The translations under genes and the position numbers were made by a program. The notes under the pieces were generated by a model, which saw nothing but the letters and a program-made list of their open reading frames with translations, did no database searches and was not told the DNA's origin. This document shows, piece by piece, positions 8,084 to 17,684 of a stretch of 64,000 nt of DNA (the first letter of the stretch is position 1; each line of letters starts with the position of its first letter). Source of the stretch: Chitinophaga oryzae (GTDB lineage Bacteria > Bacteroidota > Bacteroidia > Chitinophagales > Chitinophagaceae); contig NZ_CP051204.2 of NCBI RefSeq assembly GCF_012516375.2, forward strand, positions 2,604,001-2,668,000, read 5' to 3'.

Positions 8084-10426
8084 TGATTTGCCGCTGGTCC
8101 CTGAAAATAGTCAGTGTCGCGGGCTTATCACCTTCACGGGTATACGCTTTTAGAAGATCTTCCACATTTTTTACAACTGTATTTCCTGCTTTTAAGATAA
8201 CATCTCCCGCCTGTAGCCGGTAAGGAAAATTATCCGGTATGCTGATAAGATATACGCCGTTATTGTCCGGTAAGCCCGCTGCGGAGCGTTCTCCCAGTGT
8301 TTCGATGTTTTTGACGCGGGCGCCCAGCCAGGTGGTTTCGGAGGTGCCGATCAGGTGCTGTTGCTGTAGTACCGGCAACGGCGCTTTTTTCGCCAGCAAA
8401 CGCAGCGCAGGCGATACTACGCCGAAGCTGTCCATCGGGAAATTGTTGAATACCATCCGCAGGGCGGGAGACGCGGCTTTTACGCGGTAATCGCCACCTA
8501 TCGGGTTAACGAACCCGGGATCACCGGCAACGGAGTGCCGGTCCGTTTCCGCCGGAAGGGCGGCTTTGTCCGGGAAAAGATTAAAGTCCAGCTCATCGCC
8601 CCAGTAACGGATGCCGATGGGCTTGTAGGGCCCCGTTACGATATTATGCCGGAAGACATCATGGCTGTTTTTAAACCATACATGCGGGTGGAAGGAGTTG
8701 TTGAGGATGACATTGTTCTCCACGGTCCTGTAAAAACCTTCTCGCAGTTTAAGGCCGCCGTTGAGGCACACATTGTTGTAGATATAATAATTGGAGGACC
8801 CGTCGTCCAGGTCGATGTCCCAGCCATGATCGCAGCGGAAGCGGTTGTGATGCAGCCGCGTGGTGTGGACAGCGTCCAGCAGGATCAGTTCCGGATGGGC
8901 TTCTGTAAGGTCGTTCATGACGCTGCGGTCCGGATGCCAGTACCGGTCCCGCCCCAGGAATTAAAGGCGCCATGGTCGCCGGTTTCCAGCACGGTATTAA
9001 ATACATCGTTGTACGCAATATCGTGGCCGCCGAAAGTGCCTTCGCTCACGTTGATGCCTGCACGCGGTACGTCATAGATGCTATTGTGCAGCACGCTGAT
9101 GTTCATGGCCATAGACAGCTGAATGCCGGCGGTCTGCTTTTCGATGGTGCCGGTGCGGTAAATCAGGTTGTCATAGGCGGTACAGGAATCAGGATAGTGA
9201 CTGGTTTTGGGGCCGCGTACGGTGTCGATGGCTGCCAGGGGCTGCGATTCGTTGTATTCAAATAACGGGGAACGGACAGCGTCCGGGCTGCCGACAAAAC
9301 AGATGCCGCTGCCGCCGGCGTCGTGGATATGGCACCCGCTGATGGTAGCGTGACGGTTATAATTGCTCACGAATACGGCGTTACCGCCGTTATGGTCAAA
9401 TTCGCAATCCCGGACGGTGCAGTTTTCGGTGCCGTCCAGCAGGATAGTGCCGCCCCGGTAGATGGTCCAGTCGCTGCGCAGCAGCGGTTCGCGTGTATCC
9501 ATAAACGTGGGGGCGGTATGTGCAAGGCGCAGGCCCGCGATCGTCACATTCCGGACAGGGTTGTCGGCGGTGCCTTTCAGCGCGATGACCTGCGGCAGCC
9601 TGGACACCACCACGCTGGCCCCGGACAGCCGCGTGCCCGGCGCGGGTTTATAATACAGCGTTTGGGCCGGTTGGTCGTAGTACCATTCCCGTGCAGTGTC
9701 CAGTTCTTCGAAGATATTCTCCACGAAACGGCGGGAAGCATGCATTCCCATCGGCCGGTTGTTCTGGTAGCCGCCTTCCATTTGCAGGCTGTAGTCCGGG
9801 TTCACCCCGGTGATGCGGTAATGATAGCCGCCCCATTCTCCCTTGTGCAAGGCATGTACATAGCCGCCCTGCGGATGTTTCCACGTCTTTACCCTTTCGG
9901 GGCTGACAGCGTCGGCGGCGCTGCCGTTGTAATGCTGTGCGCTGCTGTCGTAGTTGGGATAACGGGCGCGTATCTGCTGTATGTCGTTGATATATAAGTG
10001 ATCAAACGTATAGGGCAGCGCCAGTTTGGCTTTATAGATGCCGTTTTTCCAGCGGCGCCATTTTACTTTAACAGGCTGGCCGCCACTCAGCGTAACCATG
10101 TCTCCCGGGTGGGCGGGCATGATCACCACCGCACCGTTACCGTTAGCCAGCTCCGGGGTAATGACCAGCGTGCTGTCGGGGTAATAGGCGCCGGGTTCCA
10201 TAAATACTACGGCCAGCGTTTTTCCGGGGTAACGTTGCCGGTTCTCCCGAAGAACGCCCTGCAACCGGGCTGCCGTGTATACGTTGCCGTACAGCTTCGT
10301 GCTGTGGCGGTTTTGGGTGCCTACCGGGATATAAACGGTGTCGTTAGACAGGCGTTCCTGTGCCGTGGCGCCCGGTGTGCCCGTCAGGGCCGCTAACAGA
10401 AGGACATAGAGGCGGATTACTTTCAT
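8070..10426 (-). pseudogene. Secreted right-handed beta-helix protein with C-terminal PDZ domain, frameshifted
   Basis: One gene is split into two frames. The 5' part (10426 to 8915) has a signal peptide (cleavage near ATAQ) and a beta-helix fold of the pectate-lyase-like type (NVTIAGLRLAHT, NCTVRDCEFDHNGG, SGCHIHDAGGSG). It runs out of frame after FNSWG. The 3' part (to 8070) continues with further beta-helix repeats and a PDZ domain (YRLQAGDVILKAG). The expected family sequence FNSWGRDRYWHPDRS is recovered if one base is restored at about 8950-8955, in a G-rich run of the coding strand. Total length would be about 785 residues. It may be a sequencing error, a recent pseudogene or, less likely, programmed frameshifting. 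The substrate, presumably a polysaccharide, is unknown. Confidence 0.75.
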
Positions 10427-10632
10427 CGCTCACATATTAGATAAACGCTAATATACGGCGTTGATTCGATGGCGTTAATGCTATTTTAGCAGTTAATAAC
10501 CTTATCTTCTGCTAAAAATGCAGAAAATTTATAGCTAATATGACATAATTTCCGGAAAACAACATTGGTGCAGGCTTTGTTAATACTACAGCACGTTTGT
10601 AAATCACTAAAAAAGGAGCAAAATATCAGTAT

Positions 10633-13233
10633 ATGAATCTGAATAATTTCACTATAAAATCGCAGGAAATACTGCAACATGCTCAGCAACTGGCATTCAA
10701 CAATCAAAACCAGGCGATCGAAACAGGGCACATCTTAAAAGCGCTGCTGGAAGATAATGACAGCCCGGTGGAATACCTGCTGAAAAAGAACGCTGTTAAT
10801 ACCACGTTGCTCAATACCAAACTCAATGAGCAACTGCAGAAATATCCCAAAATGGTAGGCGGTGAAGCCGGACAGGTACTGAGCCGCGACGCCAACAACG
10901 CATTACTGCGTGCCGGCGCTACCATCAAGGAATTCAAAGACGAGTTTGTAAGCGTGGAACATCTGCTGCTGGCCATCCTGGGCGGTAGCGATGATACTTC
11001 CAAACTGCTGAAAGACGCCGGTCTCACCGAGAAAGGCCTGAAAGCAGCCATCAAAGAATTACGAAAGGGCGAAACCGTGAGCTCCCAATCCGGCGGCACC
11101 CAATTCAACACCTTACAGAAATACGCCAAAAACCTGAACGAGCTGGCCCGCGAAGGCAAGCTGGACCCGGTGATCGGCCGCGATGAGGAAATCCGCAGAA
11201 CGCTGCACATCCTCTCCCGCAGGTCTAAAAACAACCCGATACTGGTAGGGGAGCCCGGCGTAGGTAAGACCGCTATCGTAGAAGGACTGGCACACCGCAT
11301 CCTCAATGGGGACGTGCCGGAAAACCTGAAATCAAAAACCATTTACGGCCTCGACATGGGCGCACTCATGGCCGGCGCCAAATACCGCGGTGAATTCGAA
11401 GAGCGACTGAAAGCAGTGGTAAAGGAAGTGACGGACAGCGACGGCGACATCATCCTCTTTATCGATGAGATCCATACCCTGATCGGCGCTGGCGCCATGG
11501 AAGGAGCAATGGACGCCGCCAACATCCTGAAACCGGCCCTGGCCCGCGGTGAACTCCGTGCCATCGGCGCTACCACGCTCAATGAATACCAGAAATATTT
11601 CGAGAAAGACAAGGCGCTGGAACGCCGCTTCCAGAAAGTACTGGTGGACGAGCCCAGCGTAGAAGACGCCATCTCCATCCTTCGCGGCCTGAAAGAAAGA
11701 TATGAAAGCCATCACCATGTGCTGATCAAAGACGAAGCGATCATCGCAGCCGTGGAACTGTCTCACCGTTATATCACCGACCGCTTCCTGCCCGACAAGG
11801 CCATTGACCTGATCGATGAGAGCGCAGCTAAACTGCGCCTGGAAATGAACTCCATGCCGGAAGAACTGGATGAACTGGAAAGAAGGATCCGTCAGCTGGA
11901 AATTGAAAAAGAAGCGATCAAAAGAGAAAATGATGAAGATAAACTCAGGGAACTGAGTGAAGAGATAGCCCGCCTCGGCGAAGAACGGAATACGTTCAAA
12001 GCCAAATGGCAGGCAGAAAAAGAAGTAGTGGACAAAATCCAGGCGGCTAAATCAGCGATCGAAAACCTGAAACTGGAAGCCGAACAGGCGGAACGTAACG
12101 GCGACTTCGGACGCGTGGCAGAGATACGCTACGGTAAAGTCAAAGAACAGGAGAAGCTGGTCCAGGACCTGACCGATGAACTGAGTAAAATATCCGAACA
12201 CAATAAACGTCTTCTTAAAGAGGAAGTAGATGCGGAAGACATCGCGGAAAATGTGGCCAAAGCTACAGGCATCCCGGTGGCGAAAATGATGCAGAGCGAA
12301 AAAGACAAACTGCTGCACCTCGAAGAAGAACTGCACCGCAGGGTGGTAGGACAGGAAGAAGCGATCATCGCCGTGTCCGACGCCATCCGCCGCAGCCGCG
12401 CCGGTCTGCAGGACCCGCGTCGTCCGATCGGCTCCTTTATCTTCCTGGGTACCACCGGTGTGGGTAAAACAGAGCTGGCCAAAGCACTGGCGGAATACCT
12501 GTTCGATGATGATCAGATGATGACCCGCATCGACATGAGCGAATACCAGGAGAAACATTCCGTAAGCCGCCTCGTGGGCGCGCCTCCGGGATATGTGGGA
12601 TACGATGAAGGCGGTCAGCTGACCGAAGCCGTACGCCGTAAACCCTACTCCGTAGTACTGCTCGATGAAATCGAAAAAGCACACCCGGATACCTTTAACA
12701 TTTTGTTACAGGTGCTCGATGATGGCCGTCTGACAGACAACAAAGGCCGCGTGGTGAACTTCAAGAACACCATCATCATTATGACCAGCAATATGGGCAG
12801 CCATATTATCCAGGAGAATTTTGAAAACATTAACGATTCCAACAGAGAGGAAGTAGTAGATAAAACCAAAGAAGAAGTAATGGCACTGCTGAGGACCACC
12901 ATACGGCCGGAATTCCTCAACAGGGTGGATGAAGTGATCATGTTTCAGCCACTGATGCGCGATGAAATTAAAGGAATAATTAACATTCAGTTACAACAAC
13001 TGAAAGACATGGTGGCAAAAAATGGCATGATATTGGAATTTTCTGACTATGCAATGGAATATCTTTCTGTACAGGGTTATGACCCGCAGTTCGGTGCAAG
13101 GCCGCTGAAAAGATTAATCCAGAAAGAAATCATCAACCTGCTCAGCAAAAAGATACTGGCAGGGGACATTGATAAATCCAAACCCGTACTGATCGATGTG
13201 TTCGACGGTGTGGTAGTGATCAGAAACAAATAA
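10633..13233 (+). CDS. clpB: ATP-dependent disaggregase ClpB
   Basis: An 866-residue Hsp100 chaperone that extracts polypeptides from aggregates together with DnaK. The Clp N-domain covers about residues 1-145. The first AAA+ module has Walker [14 protein letters not shown] (near 200) and Walker [11 protein letters not shown]. The long charged coiled-coil M domain at about 410-525 separates ClpB from ClpA and ClpC. The second AAA+ module has [13 protein letters not shown] (near 605), and the C-terminal domain contains [11 protein letters not shown]. The ATG at 10633 fits the normal N terminus. A purine-rich AAAGGAG lies about 15 nt upstream. A clear intrinsic terminator follows. Confidence 0.97.
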   Translation: MNLNNFTIKSQEILQHAQQLAFNNQNQAIETGHILKALLEDNDSPVEYLLKKNAVNTTLLNTKLNEQLQKYPKMVGGEAGQVLSRDANNALLRAGATIKEFKDEFVSVEHLLLAILGGSDDTSKLLKDAGLTEKGLKAAIKELRKGETVSSQSGGTQFNTLQKYAKNLNELAREGKLDPVIGRDEEIRRTLHILSRRSKNNPILVGEPGVGKTAIVEGLAHRILNGDVPENLKSKTIYGLDMGALMAGAKYRGEFEERLKAVVKEVTDSDGDIILFIDEIHTLIGAGAMEGAMDAANILKPALARGELRAIGATTLNEYQKYFEKDKALERRFQKVLVDEPSVEDAISILRGLKERYESHHHVLIKDEAIIAAVELSHRYITDRFLPDKAIDLIDESAAKLRLEMNSMPEELDELERRIRQLEIEKEAIKRENDEDKLRELSEEIARLGEERNTFKAKWQAEKEVVDKIQAAKSAIENLKLEAEQAERNGDFGRVAEIRYGKVKEQEKLVQDLTDELSKISEHNKRLLKEEVDAEDIAENVAKATGIPVAKMMQSEKDKLLHLEEELHRRVVGQEEAIIAVSDAIRRSRAGLQDPRRPIGSFIFLGTTGVGKTELAKALAEYLFDDDQMMTRIDMSEYQEKHSVSRLVGAPPGYVGYDEGGQLTEAVRRKPYSVVLLDEIEKAHPDTFNILLQVLDDGRLTDNKGRVVNFKNTIIIMTSNMGSHIIQENFENINDSNREEVVDKTKEEVMALLRTTIRPEFLNRVDEVIMFQPLMRDEIKGIINIQLQQLKDMVAKNGMILEFSDYAMEYLSVQGYDPQFGARPLKRLIQKEIINLLSKKILAGDIDKSKPVLIDVFDGVVVIRNK

Positions 13234-13274
13234 TACAAGCAATTCTAAATACGACGATACATAGTTAACGATAA

Positions 13275-13302
13275 ACCCCGCGATTCTTCGCGGGGTTTTT
13301 TT
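13275..13302 (+). terminator. Intrinsic terminator after clpB
   Basis: CCCCGCGA (13275-13282) pairs with TCGCGGGG (13287-13294) over a 4-nt loop and is followed by a run of eight T residues. Confidence 0.9.
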
Positions 13303-13317
13303 ATGCCTTCTTTTCGG

Positions 13318-13325
13318 TAAATTTG
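13318..13325 (+). promoter_or_regulatory. -7 promoter box of the guanine deaminase gene
   Basis: TAAATTTG matches the Bacteroidota TAnnTTTG box exactly. A start of transcription near 13331 would lie downstream of the ATG at 13327, which argues for translation from the ATG at 13348. The -33 region is only a T-rich stretch that belongs to the clpB terminator. Confidence 0.5.
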
Positions 13326-13347
13326 AATGAACCAATATTGTTGTCCT

Positions 13348-13827
13348 ATGATAGGGGAAAGAGAACGGAAATTCATGCAATACGCGGTGTCGTTATCCCG
13401 CAGGGGAATGGAGCAGGGCGACGGCGGCCCTTTCGGGTCTATCGTAGTAAAAGGAGAGGAGATCGTAGGAGAAGGATGGAACCAGGTGCTGTGCGAAAAT
13501 GATCCTACCGCCCACGCGGAAGTAATGGCTATCCGCAATGCCTGCAAAAAGTTAGGTACCTTCCAGCTCACAGACTGCGAAATCTACACTTCCTGCGAAC
13601 CTTGCCCGATGTGCCTGGGCGCGATCTACTGGGCGCGGCCTTCAAAAGTGTATTACGCCAATACCAAGGAAGACGCTGCCGCTATTAACTTCGACGACTC
13701 CTTCATTTACCGGGAAATCACCGTGCCGCATGATGAAAAAAAAATCCCGCTGATTGAACTGCGGGATCTTGATGCGCTGAAAGTATTTCAGGAATGGAAA
13801 GCGATGAATAATAAAACACTCTATTGA
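13348..13827 (+). CDS. guaD: Guanine deaminase (cytidine-deaminase fold)
   Basis: A 159-residue zinc enzyme that converts guanine to xanthine in purine salvage. The zinc site is seen as HAEVMAIRNAC (catalytic Glu) and SCEPCPMCLGAIYWARP. The FDDSFIYREI stretch and the aromatic C terminus ending NNKTLY match Bacillus subtilis GuaD as I recall it, and separate this protein from tRNA adenosine deaminase TadA. I chose the second methionine as start because the predicted transcription start lies between the two. It converges on the anti-sigma gene across a family B repeat. Confidence 0.88.
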   Translation: MIGERERKFMQYAVSLSRRGMEQGDGGPFGSIVVKGEEIVGEGWNQVLCENDPTAHAEVMAIRNACKKLGTFQLTDCEIYTSCEPCPMCLGAIYWARPSKVYYANTKEDAAAINFDDSFIYREITVPHDEKKIPLIELRDLDALKVFQEWKAMNNKTLY

Positions 13828-13937
13828 AATTTTGAGATTTCGGGATTTTGGGATTTTGAGATTTTTGATGTTGGAATCTATCCACTGTCATCACTCGCTG
13901 CATTTCAAATCTCTACATCCCTAAATCCAAAAATCCC
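13828..13937. repeat. GATTTTG-type intergenic repeat, family B copy 2
   Basis: The left half has GGGATTTTGGGATTTTGAG words and the right half has complementary AAATCCAAAAATCCC words, a looser palindrome than the other copies. The core TCACTCGCTGCATTTCA also appears in the terminator hairpin at 39500-39538. It lies between convergent genes. Confidence 0.6.
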
Positions 13938-14285
13938 TCAATGAGAAAAGTGGTAAGCCCAGAATAACGCCAGTACCAGGAAAATGATACAGAGAATGAT
14001 AACGGTAAGGGATATATAATTTTCTGTTTTCCGGCGGGTGCGGTATTTCTTCCGTAATTTTTTCAGGACTTCCCATCTCATTTCGCTGAGCCAGCCGGGA
14101 ATCTTTTCTTTGTCTTTGATATCAGACAGGCCTTCCAGTGCTTCACTGCAAAATTCACAATCCGTCAGGTGCATTTCCACCTCGTGCCGCTCTTCAGCAG
14201 ACAGCTTGCCCTGCACATAGTCCAGTAGCTGCTGTTGTGTAGGACAGCCCGTAGTGACAAAGATATCATTGAAATGCTCGTTCAT
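13938..14285 (-). CDS. Short zinc-finger anti-sigma factor
   Basis: A 115-residue protein. The N-terminal half has the zinc-binding anti-sigma (zf-HC2-like) pattern, with EVEMHLTDCEFCSEAL giving His-x3-Cys-x2-Cys. A basic linker follows (KKLRKKYRTRRKTEN) and one transmembrane helix closes the protein (YISLTVIILCIIFLVLALFW). It would hold its partner sigma factor at the inner membrane until a signal arrives. It begins 17 nt after the ECF sigma gene on the same strand, the usual cognate arrangement. Confidence 0.82.
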   Translation of the reverse strand: MNEHFNDIFVTTGCPTQQQLLDYVQGKLSAEERHEVEMHLTDCEFCSEALEGLSDIKDKEKIPGWLSEMRWEVLKKLRKKYRTRRKTENYISLTVIILCIIFLVLALFWAYHFSH

Positions 14286-14302
14286 ATCGCTATTGATGCA
14301 AA

Positions 14303-14884
14303 TTAACGCTTGTTTGCGCGTTGTTGTTTTTCCAGTATTAATTTAAGATTACGCTTGCCGTTCTGGATGTAGCTTTTTACCTGCAACAGGCTGAAGCTGG
14401 TCTGGTCAGCTATTTCCTGGTAGGATTTTTTTTGCAGGTAGAAGAGTTCTACACAGACTTTCTGTTCCGGGTTCAGGAAATTAAGGGCCTGCTCCATGCT
14501 GTTGAGCAGCACATCCTTTTCCTGGTGTGACCGCTGGTCTTCCGGATCAGCGGCTAGCTCCCCCGCATGTTTATCGGTAATCTCTTCCCGGTATTTCAGA
14601 TGCTGCTGCCGCAACTGCATCAGGCAATAGTTCTTGGCGACCTGGTATATCCAGGCGCGAAAAAACTGTATCTCATGTTTGTTGACGTCAGACAACACCT
14701 TGAGAAAGATCTGTTGCACGGCATCGCGCGCATCTTCTTCGTTTTTCAGGTATTTCATGCACATACCCAGTAATAACAGGGCATAGCGGTCAAAAAGCAC
14801 ACCTATCCATTCACTGTTCTGATCAGTTTTGAACCGTTGCAGTAACTCCTGGTCCGTCAGTTGTTGTATCGCTGAATTATTCAC
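14303..14884 (-). CDS. ECF-type RNA polymerase sigma factor (first pair)
   Basis: A 193-residue sigma-70 family protein. Region 2 is seen in LFDRYALLLLGMCMKYLKNEEDARDAVQQIF, with the core-binding pattern (quoted in pieces: LFDRYALLLLGMCMKYL, then EDARDAVQQIF). Region 4 is a helix-turn-helix around SYQEIADQTSFSLLQVKSYI. The start is a GTG at 14884; an in-frame TAG lies two codons upstream and no nearby ATG fits. The downstream zinc-finger anti-sigma gene is the likely partner. Target promoters are unknown. Confidence 0.88.
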   Translation of the reverse strand: MNNSAIQQLTDQELLQRFKTDQNSEWIGVLFDRYALLLLGMCMKYLKNEEDARDAVQQIFLKVLSDVNKHEIQFFRAWIYQVAKNYCLMQLRQQHLKYREEITDKHAGELAADPEDQRSHQEKDVLLNSMEQALNFLNPEQKVCVELFYLQKKSYQEIADQTSFSLLQVKSYIQNGKRNLKLILEKQQRANKR

Positions 14885-14898
14885 AGGCTAAAAAGAAT

Positions 14899-14921
14899 GC
14901 TGTCTGTAAGATGCAGACAGC
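14899..14921. terminator. Hairpin upstream of the first ECF sigma gene
   Basis: GCTGTCTG (14899-14906) and CAGACAGC (14914-14921) form a perfect 8-bp stem with a 7-nt loop. There is no T run on either side, so it could be an operator or a processing site rather than a terminator. Confidence 0.4.
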
Positions 14922-14937
14922 CATAAATTCCACAAAA

Positions 14938-15038
14938 TCAATTACGAATTACGAATTACGAATTACGTGAATTGCCAGGTTATCAGGCAACCAAGTTACT
15001 AAATAACCCCAAATTCGTAATTCGTAATTCGTAATTGA
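14938..15038. repeat. Heptad-armed intergenic palindrome, family A copy 2
   Basis: Arms of 27 nt at 14938-14964 and 15012-15038 are perfectly complementary and built from AATTACG units. The centre carries GGTTAT and ATAACC, the latter preceded by AGTTACTA, as in copy 1 (GGTTATTTAGTAACC). It lies between the TPR anti-sigma gene and the downstream sigma gene, both on the minus strand, so here it separates two same-strand units. Confidence 0.8.
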
Positions 15039-15040
15039 TT

Positions 15041-16159
15041 TTACATGCTGTCCAGTGCTTGTTGCGCGCTGTTTTTAAGGGAGCCGTCCATCCGGATGAC
15101 TTCGCGGAACATACGGCGGGCCCTGGCCATCTGGCCTTTACTGCGGTAGCAGATCGCCAGTTGATAGGTGGCCATTTCCGCGTATTTGCCGGAGCTGTTG
15201 GAGGCAATTCTTTTGTACCTGTCAATCGCCTCGCTGAGGTTGCCCTGTTGCTGATAGACCATGGCAGCTTTATAAAGGTATTCGTCGCTGTTGATGGGCT
15301 CGCCGGGCTGCTGGCTTTCTTTTTTCGGTTGGGGGGCCGGTTCTTTCGGCTCCTGTTTGGGGGCTGGCGCCGGTTCCGGTTTTTTATCGTTGTTTTCTTT
15401 TTCCTTTTCTTTCTCTTTTTTCAGAGAGTCCTGTTGTTTCTGTAGCGCTTGCGCTTTACGGATGCTGTCGGCGGCCAGCTTTTTCTGCTGCGCTTTCAGT
15501 GCAGCGGCTTTAGCTTTGGCGATGGAATCTGCTGTGGCGGCCGGTACCGGTACCGGCGTTGGTTTGGCCGACGCGAGGGTATTAGGTGTCGTGGTAGCTG
15601 CGGGCTTCGCGGAAACCGGTGTGGCGGCCGTTTGATGGCCGGGGGCCGGTGCGGGCTGTTCCGTGGTCACAATAGGCTGACTGGCCACTTCCCCGGCAGG
15701 GGCGGTGGCGGAATCGGCGGCCGGTGGCTGGGCAGACGCCAGCATGCGGGGTGGCGGCGGCGGCTGGTTGCGGAGGTGGCCGCGTAAAACATATACGCTG
15801 GCTACCCCGATCACGAGAAAGGCGACCAGCCAGAAATACACCAGCAGGCTTTCCTTGGTCTTTTCCTTTTTGGTGTATTGAGCTACCTTATGGACATGCG
15901 ATACCGGTTGTATACTATCCTGTATATAACGCTGAAGTTTTCCGGTCAGGTCCTGGTACTGCTCATTACCGGCTTCCTGTTCCAGTGCCTGCAAGGCGCC
16001 AAAGCACAGGTCGCAATCAGTAAGGTGCTGTTCCACGAGATGTTTTTCAACGTCTGTCAGTCTCCCTTCCATATAACGGGGCAACTGATCTTTGCTGAGA
16101 CAACGGATACCGGAAAATACCTTTAAAATTTTTTCATTGTTTGGCTTACTACTAAACAT
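15041..16159 (-). CDS. Zinc-finger anti-sigma factor fused to periplasmic TPR domain
   Basis: A 372-residue protein. The N-terminal 60 residues have the anti-sigma zinc-finger pattern (LVEQHLTDCDLCFGAL). One transmembrane helix follows at about 115-135 (LLVYFWLVAFLVIGVASVYV). Next is a long Pro/Ala/Thr-rich and then Lys/Glu-rich linker, about 140-285. The C terminus is a TPR unit (YKAAMVYQQQGNLSEAIDRY, then YQLAICYRSKGQMARARRMF). The predicted topology has the sigma-binding end in the cytoplasm and the TPR in the periplasm, suited to sensing a protein partner. The start overlaps the upstream sigma gene by 8 nt, so translation is coupled. Confidence 0.8.
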   Translation of the reverse strand: MFSSKPNNEKILKVFSGIRCLSKDQLPRYMEGRLTDVEKHLVEQHLTDCDLCFGALQALEQEAGNEQYQDLTGKLQRYIQDSIQPVSHVHKVAQYTKKEKTKESLLVYFWLVAFLVIGVASVYVLRGHLRNQPPPPPRMLASAQPPAADSATAPAGEVASQPIVTTEQPAPAPGHQTAATPVSAKPAATTTPNTLASAKPTPVPVPAATADSIAKAKAAALKAQQKKLAADSIRKAQALQKQQDSLKKEKEKEKENNDKKPEPAPAPKQEPKEPAPQPKKESQQPGEPINSDEYLYKAAMVYQQQGNLSEAIDRYKRIASNSSGKYAEMATYQLAICYRSKGQMARARRMFREVIRMDGSLKNSAQQALDSM

Positions 16160-16721
16160 AACCCTGATTCATATATAGCTTGGCAAGTTTCCCTTTGGCT
16201 GCTTTCAGCTGGTTCCTGAGTTTTTCACGTGTTAATCCCCTGGCAGCGGTCAGATCGGCAAAGCTTTTATTATCAATATAGAACTGCGTTATCAGATCAC
16301 GGTCGTCGGCATTCATGCGTCCGAGGGCCTGTTCGAGCCTTACGGCCAGGTCCTGGCGGTCGATGATGTTGGTACCTGCTTTTTCGACTTTGTTCTCAAT
16401 ATGCAACAGGTCCCTGCCATCCCGTGACGGGTAGAAGGGAATATTTTTGTCCGGACTATTGAAATATGTTTGCTGAATATGCAATATCCATTCGTTGGCT
16501 TTGTAGATCGTTTGGGTTTTAAGACTGGCGCTGAGCCGCTGCAACAGGGTGGGAAAGACTACGTTGGGGTCTGGCTTCGGGGCTTTATTCAGATAAGGCA
16601 GTGTAATGGCGACCAGTAAATGACTGTACCTGTCCATTAGTACACCTTCTGCTTCCCGGTCTTGTTTCCGGGCACGGGATATAAGTTCCTTATCTGATAA
16701 ATTGGTTAACTGTTGGTGCAT
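16152..16721 (-). CDS. Divergent ECF-type sigma factor (second pair)
   Basis: A 189-residue protein. Residues about 10-50 (LISRARKQDREAEGVLMDRY) resemble sigma region 2, and the C-terminal 65 residues (ALGRMNADDRDLITQFYID, then FADLTAARGLTREKLRNQL) resemble a region 4 helix-turn-helix. The central part differs from ordinary ECF factors. Its gene overlaps by 8 nt the start of a zinc-finger anti-sigma/TPR gene, which supports the assignment. It is divergent from the NlpC/P60 gene, with 91 nt between starts. Confidence 0.75.
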   Translation of the reverse strand: MHQQLTNLSDKELISRARKQDREAEGVLMDRYSHLLVAITLPYLNKAPKPDPNVVFPTLLQRLSASLKTQTIYKANEWILHIQQTYFNSPDKNIPFYPSRDGRDLLHIENKVEKAGTNIIDRQDLAVRLEQALGRMNADDRDLITQFYIDNKSFADLTAARGLTREKLRNQLKAAKGKLAKLYMNQGYV

Positions 16722-16812
16722 AAACTTATTACTCTATATTTACGTATAAAAGCGGAAAAAGTTCATTCAGACGCGAGAATATTGGATTATAAAACGGAAT
16801 TATACAATTAAT

Positions 16813-17589
16813 ATGCCATACGCGATCGTTGTGGTGCCTGTAGCGCCGCTCAGGGCTACCGCCGCACACAGAAGTGAGATGATTTCCCAGCTGCTCTGGG
16901 GCGAAGGAGTGGAAATCATCAACACCGCCCCCGACGGATGGGTGGAGGTGATAAACCAGTACGACGGCTATACCGGCTGGGCTTCTCTCTCTCACCTCGA
17001 AGAGGTATCCGAAGACATTTATCACGCGCCGGCTACTCACTACCTGCCGGAATGGAGCAATGAAATACTGCTCAACGGCCAACCTATGATCTTACCCTTT
17101 GGCTGCCTCCTGAAAGGGTATACCAACCTTTCCGCAAAATGGGGAAATGTACAGGTGACCTTACTGGAAAAACCCCATGTATTGCCCGCTGCAGGAAGTC
17201 CGGTAAATGCGAAACATCTGCTGGCAGATGCAATGAAATTTCTGAATACGGCTTATCTCTGGGGCGGCAGGAATGTCTTTGGGGTGGATTGCTCCGGGTT
17301 TGTACAAAATGTTTTCAAACTGTCGGGGATACCATTGCTCCGGGATGCATCACAACAAGCCACGCAAGGTACCACGGTCGACTTTCTGCAGGAAGCACGG
17401 CTGGGGGATCTCGCATTTTTCGATAACCCCGAAGGAAGGATCACCCACGTGGGCCTGTTGCTCAACGATCACGAAATCCTCCATTCTTCCGGCAAGGTAC
17501 GCATAGATCCGATCGATAACCAGGGCATCATTAACGCCGATACCCACATCAGAACGCATCAGCTGCGGATTATAAAAAGATTCTTCTAA
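16813..17589 (+). CDS. C40-family peptidase (NlpC/P60) with SH3 domain
   Basis: A 258-residue predicted cell-wall hydrolase that would cleave peptide stems of peptidoglycan, like gamma-D-glutamyl-diamino acid endopeptidases. The N-terminal 60 residues are an SH3-like domain (VNQYDGYTGWASLSHLE is close to the motif, written VINQYDGYTGWASL). The NlpC/P60 core has the catalytic cysteine in GVDCSGFVQ, the histidine in RITHVGLLL and a further histidine in ILHSSGK. No signal peptide is obvious, which is common in this Bacteroidota group. It stops just before a perfect family B palindrome. Confidence 0.88.
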   Translation: MPYAIVVVPVAPLRATAAHRSEMISQLLWGEGVEIINTAPDGWVEVINQYDGYTGWASLSHLEEVSEDIYHAPATHYLPEWSNEILLNGQPMILPFGCLLKGYTNLSAKWGNVQVTLLEKPHVLPAAGSPVNAKHLLADAMKFLNTAYLWGGRNVFGVDCSGFVQNVFKLSGIPLLRDASQQATQGTTVDFLQEARLGDLAFFDNPEGRITHVGLLLNDHEILHSSGKVRIDPIDNQGIINADTHIRTHQLRIIKRFF

Positions 17590-17591
17590 AA

Positions 17592-17676
17592 TTTTCTGAT
17601 TTTCGATTTTTTGATTTTGGAATTTGGAGGAGACATCCGGCAAAATCTCAAAATCAAAAAATCGAAAATCAGAAAA
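17592..17676. repeat. GATTTTG-type intergenic palindrome, family B copy 3
   Basis: Perfect 28-nt arms at 17592-17619 and 17649-17676, made of TTTTCTGATTTTCGA and TTTTTTGATTTTG words, around a 29-nt centre. It lies between the convergent peptidase and pyrophosphatase genes and is a good candidate for a bidirectional terminator. Confidence 0.82.
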
Positions 17677-17684
17677 TGATTTAT

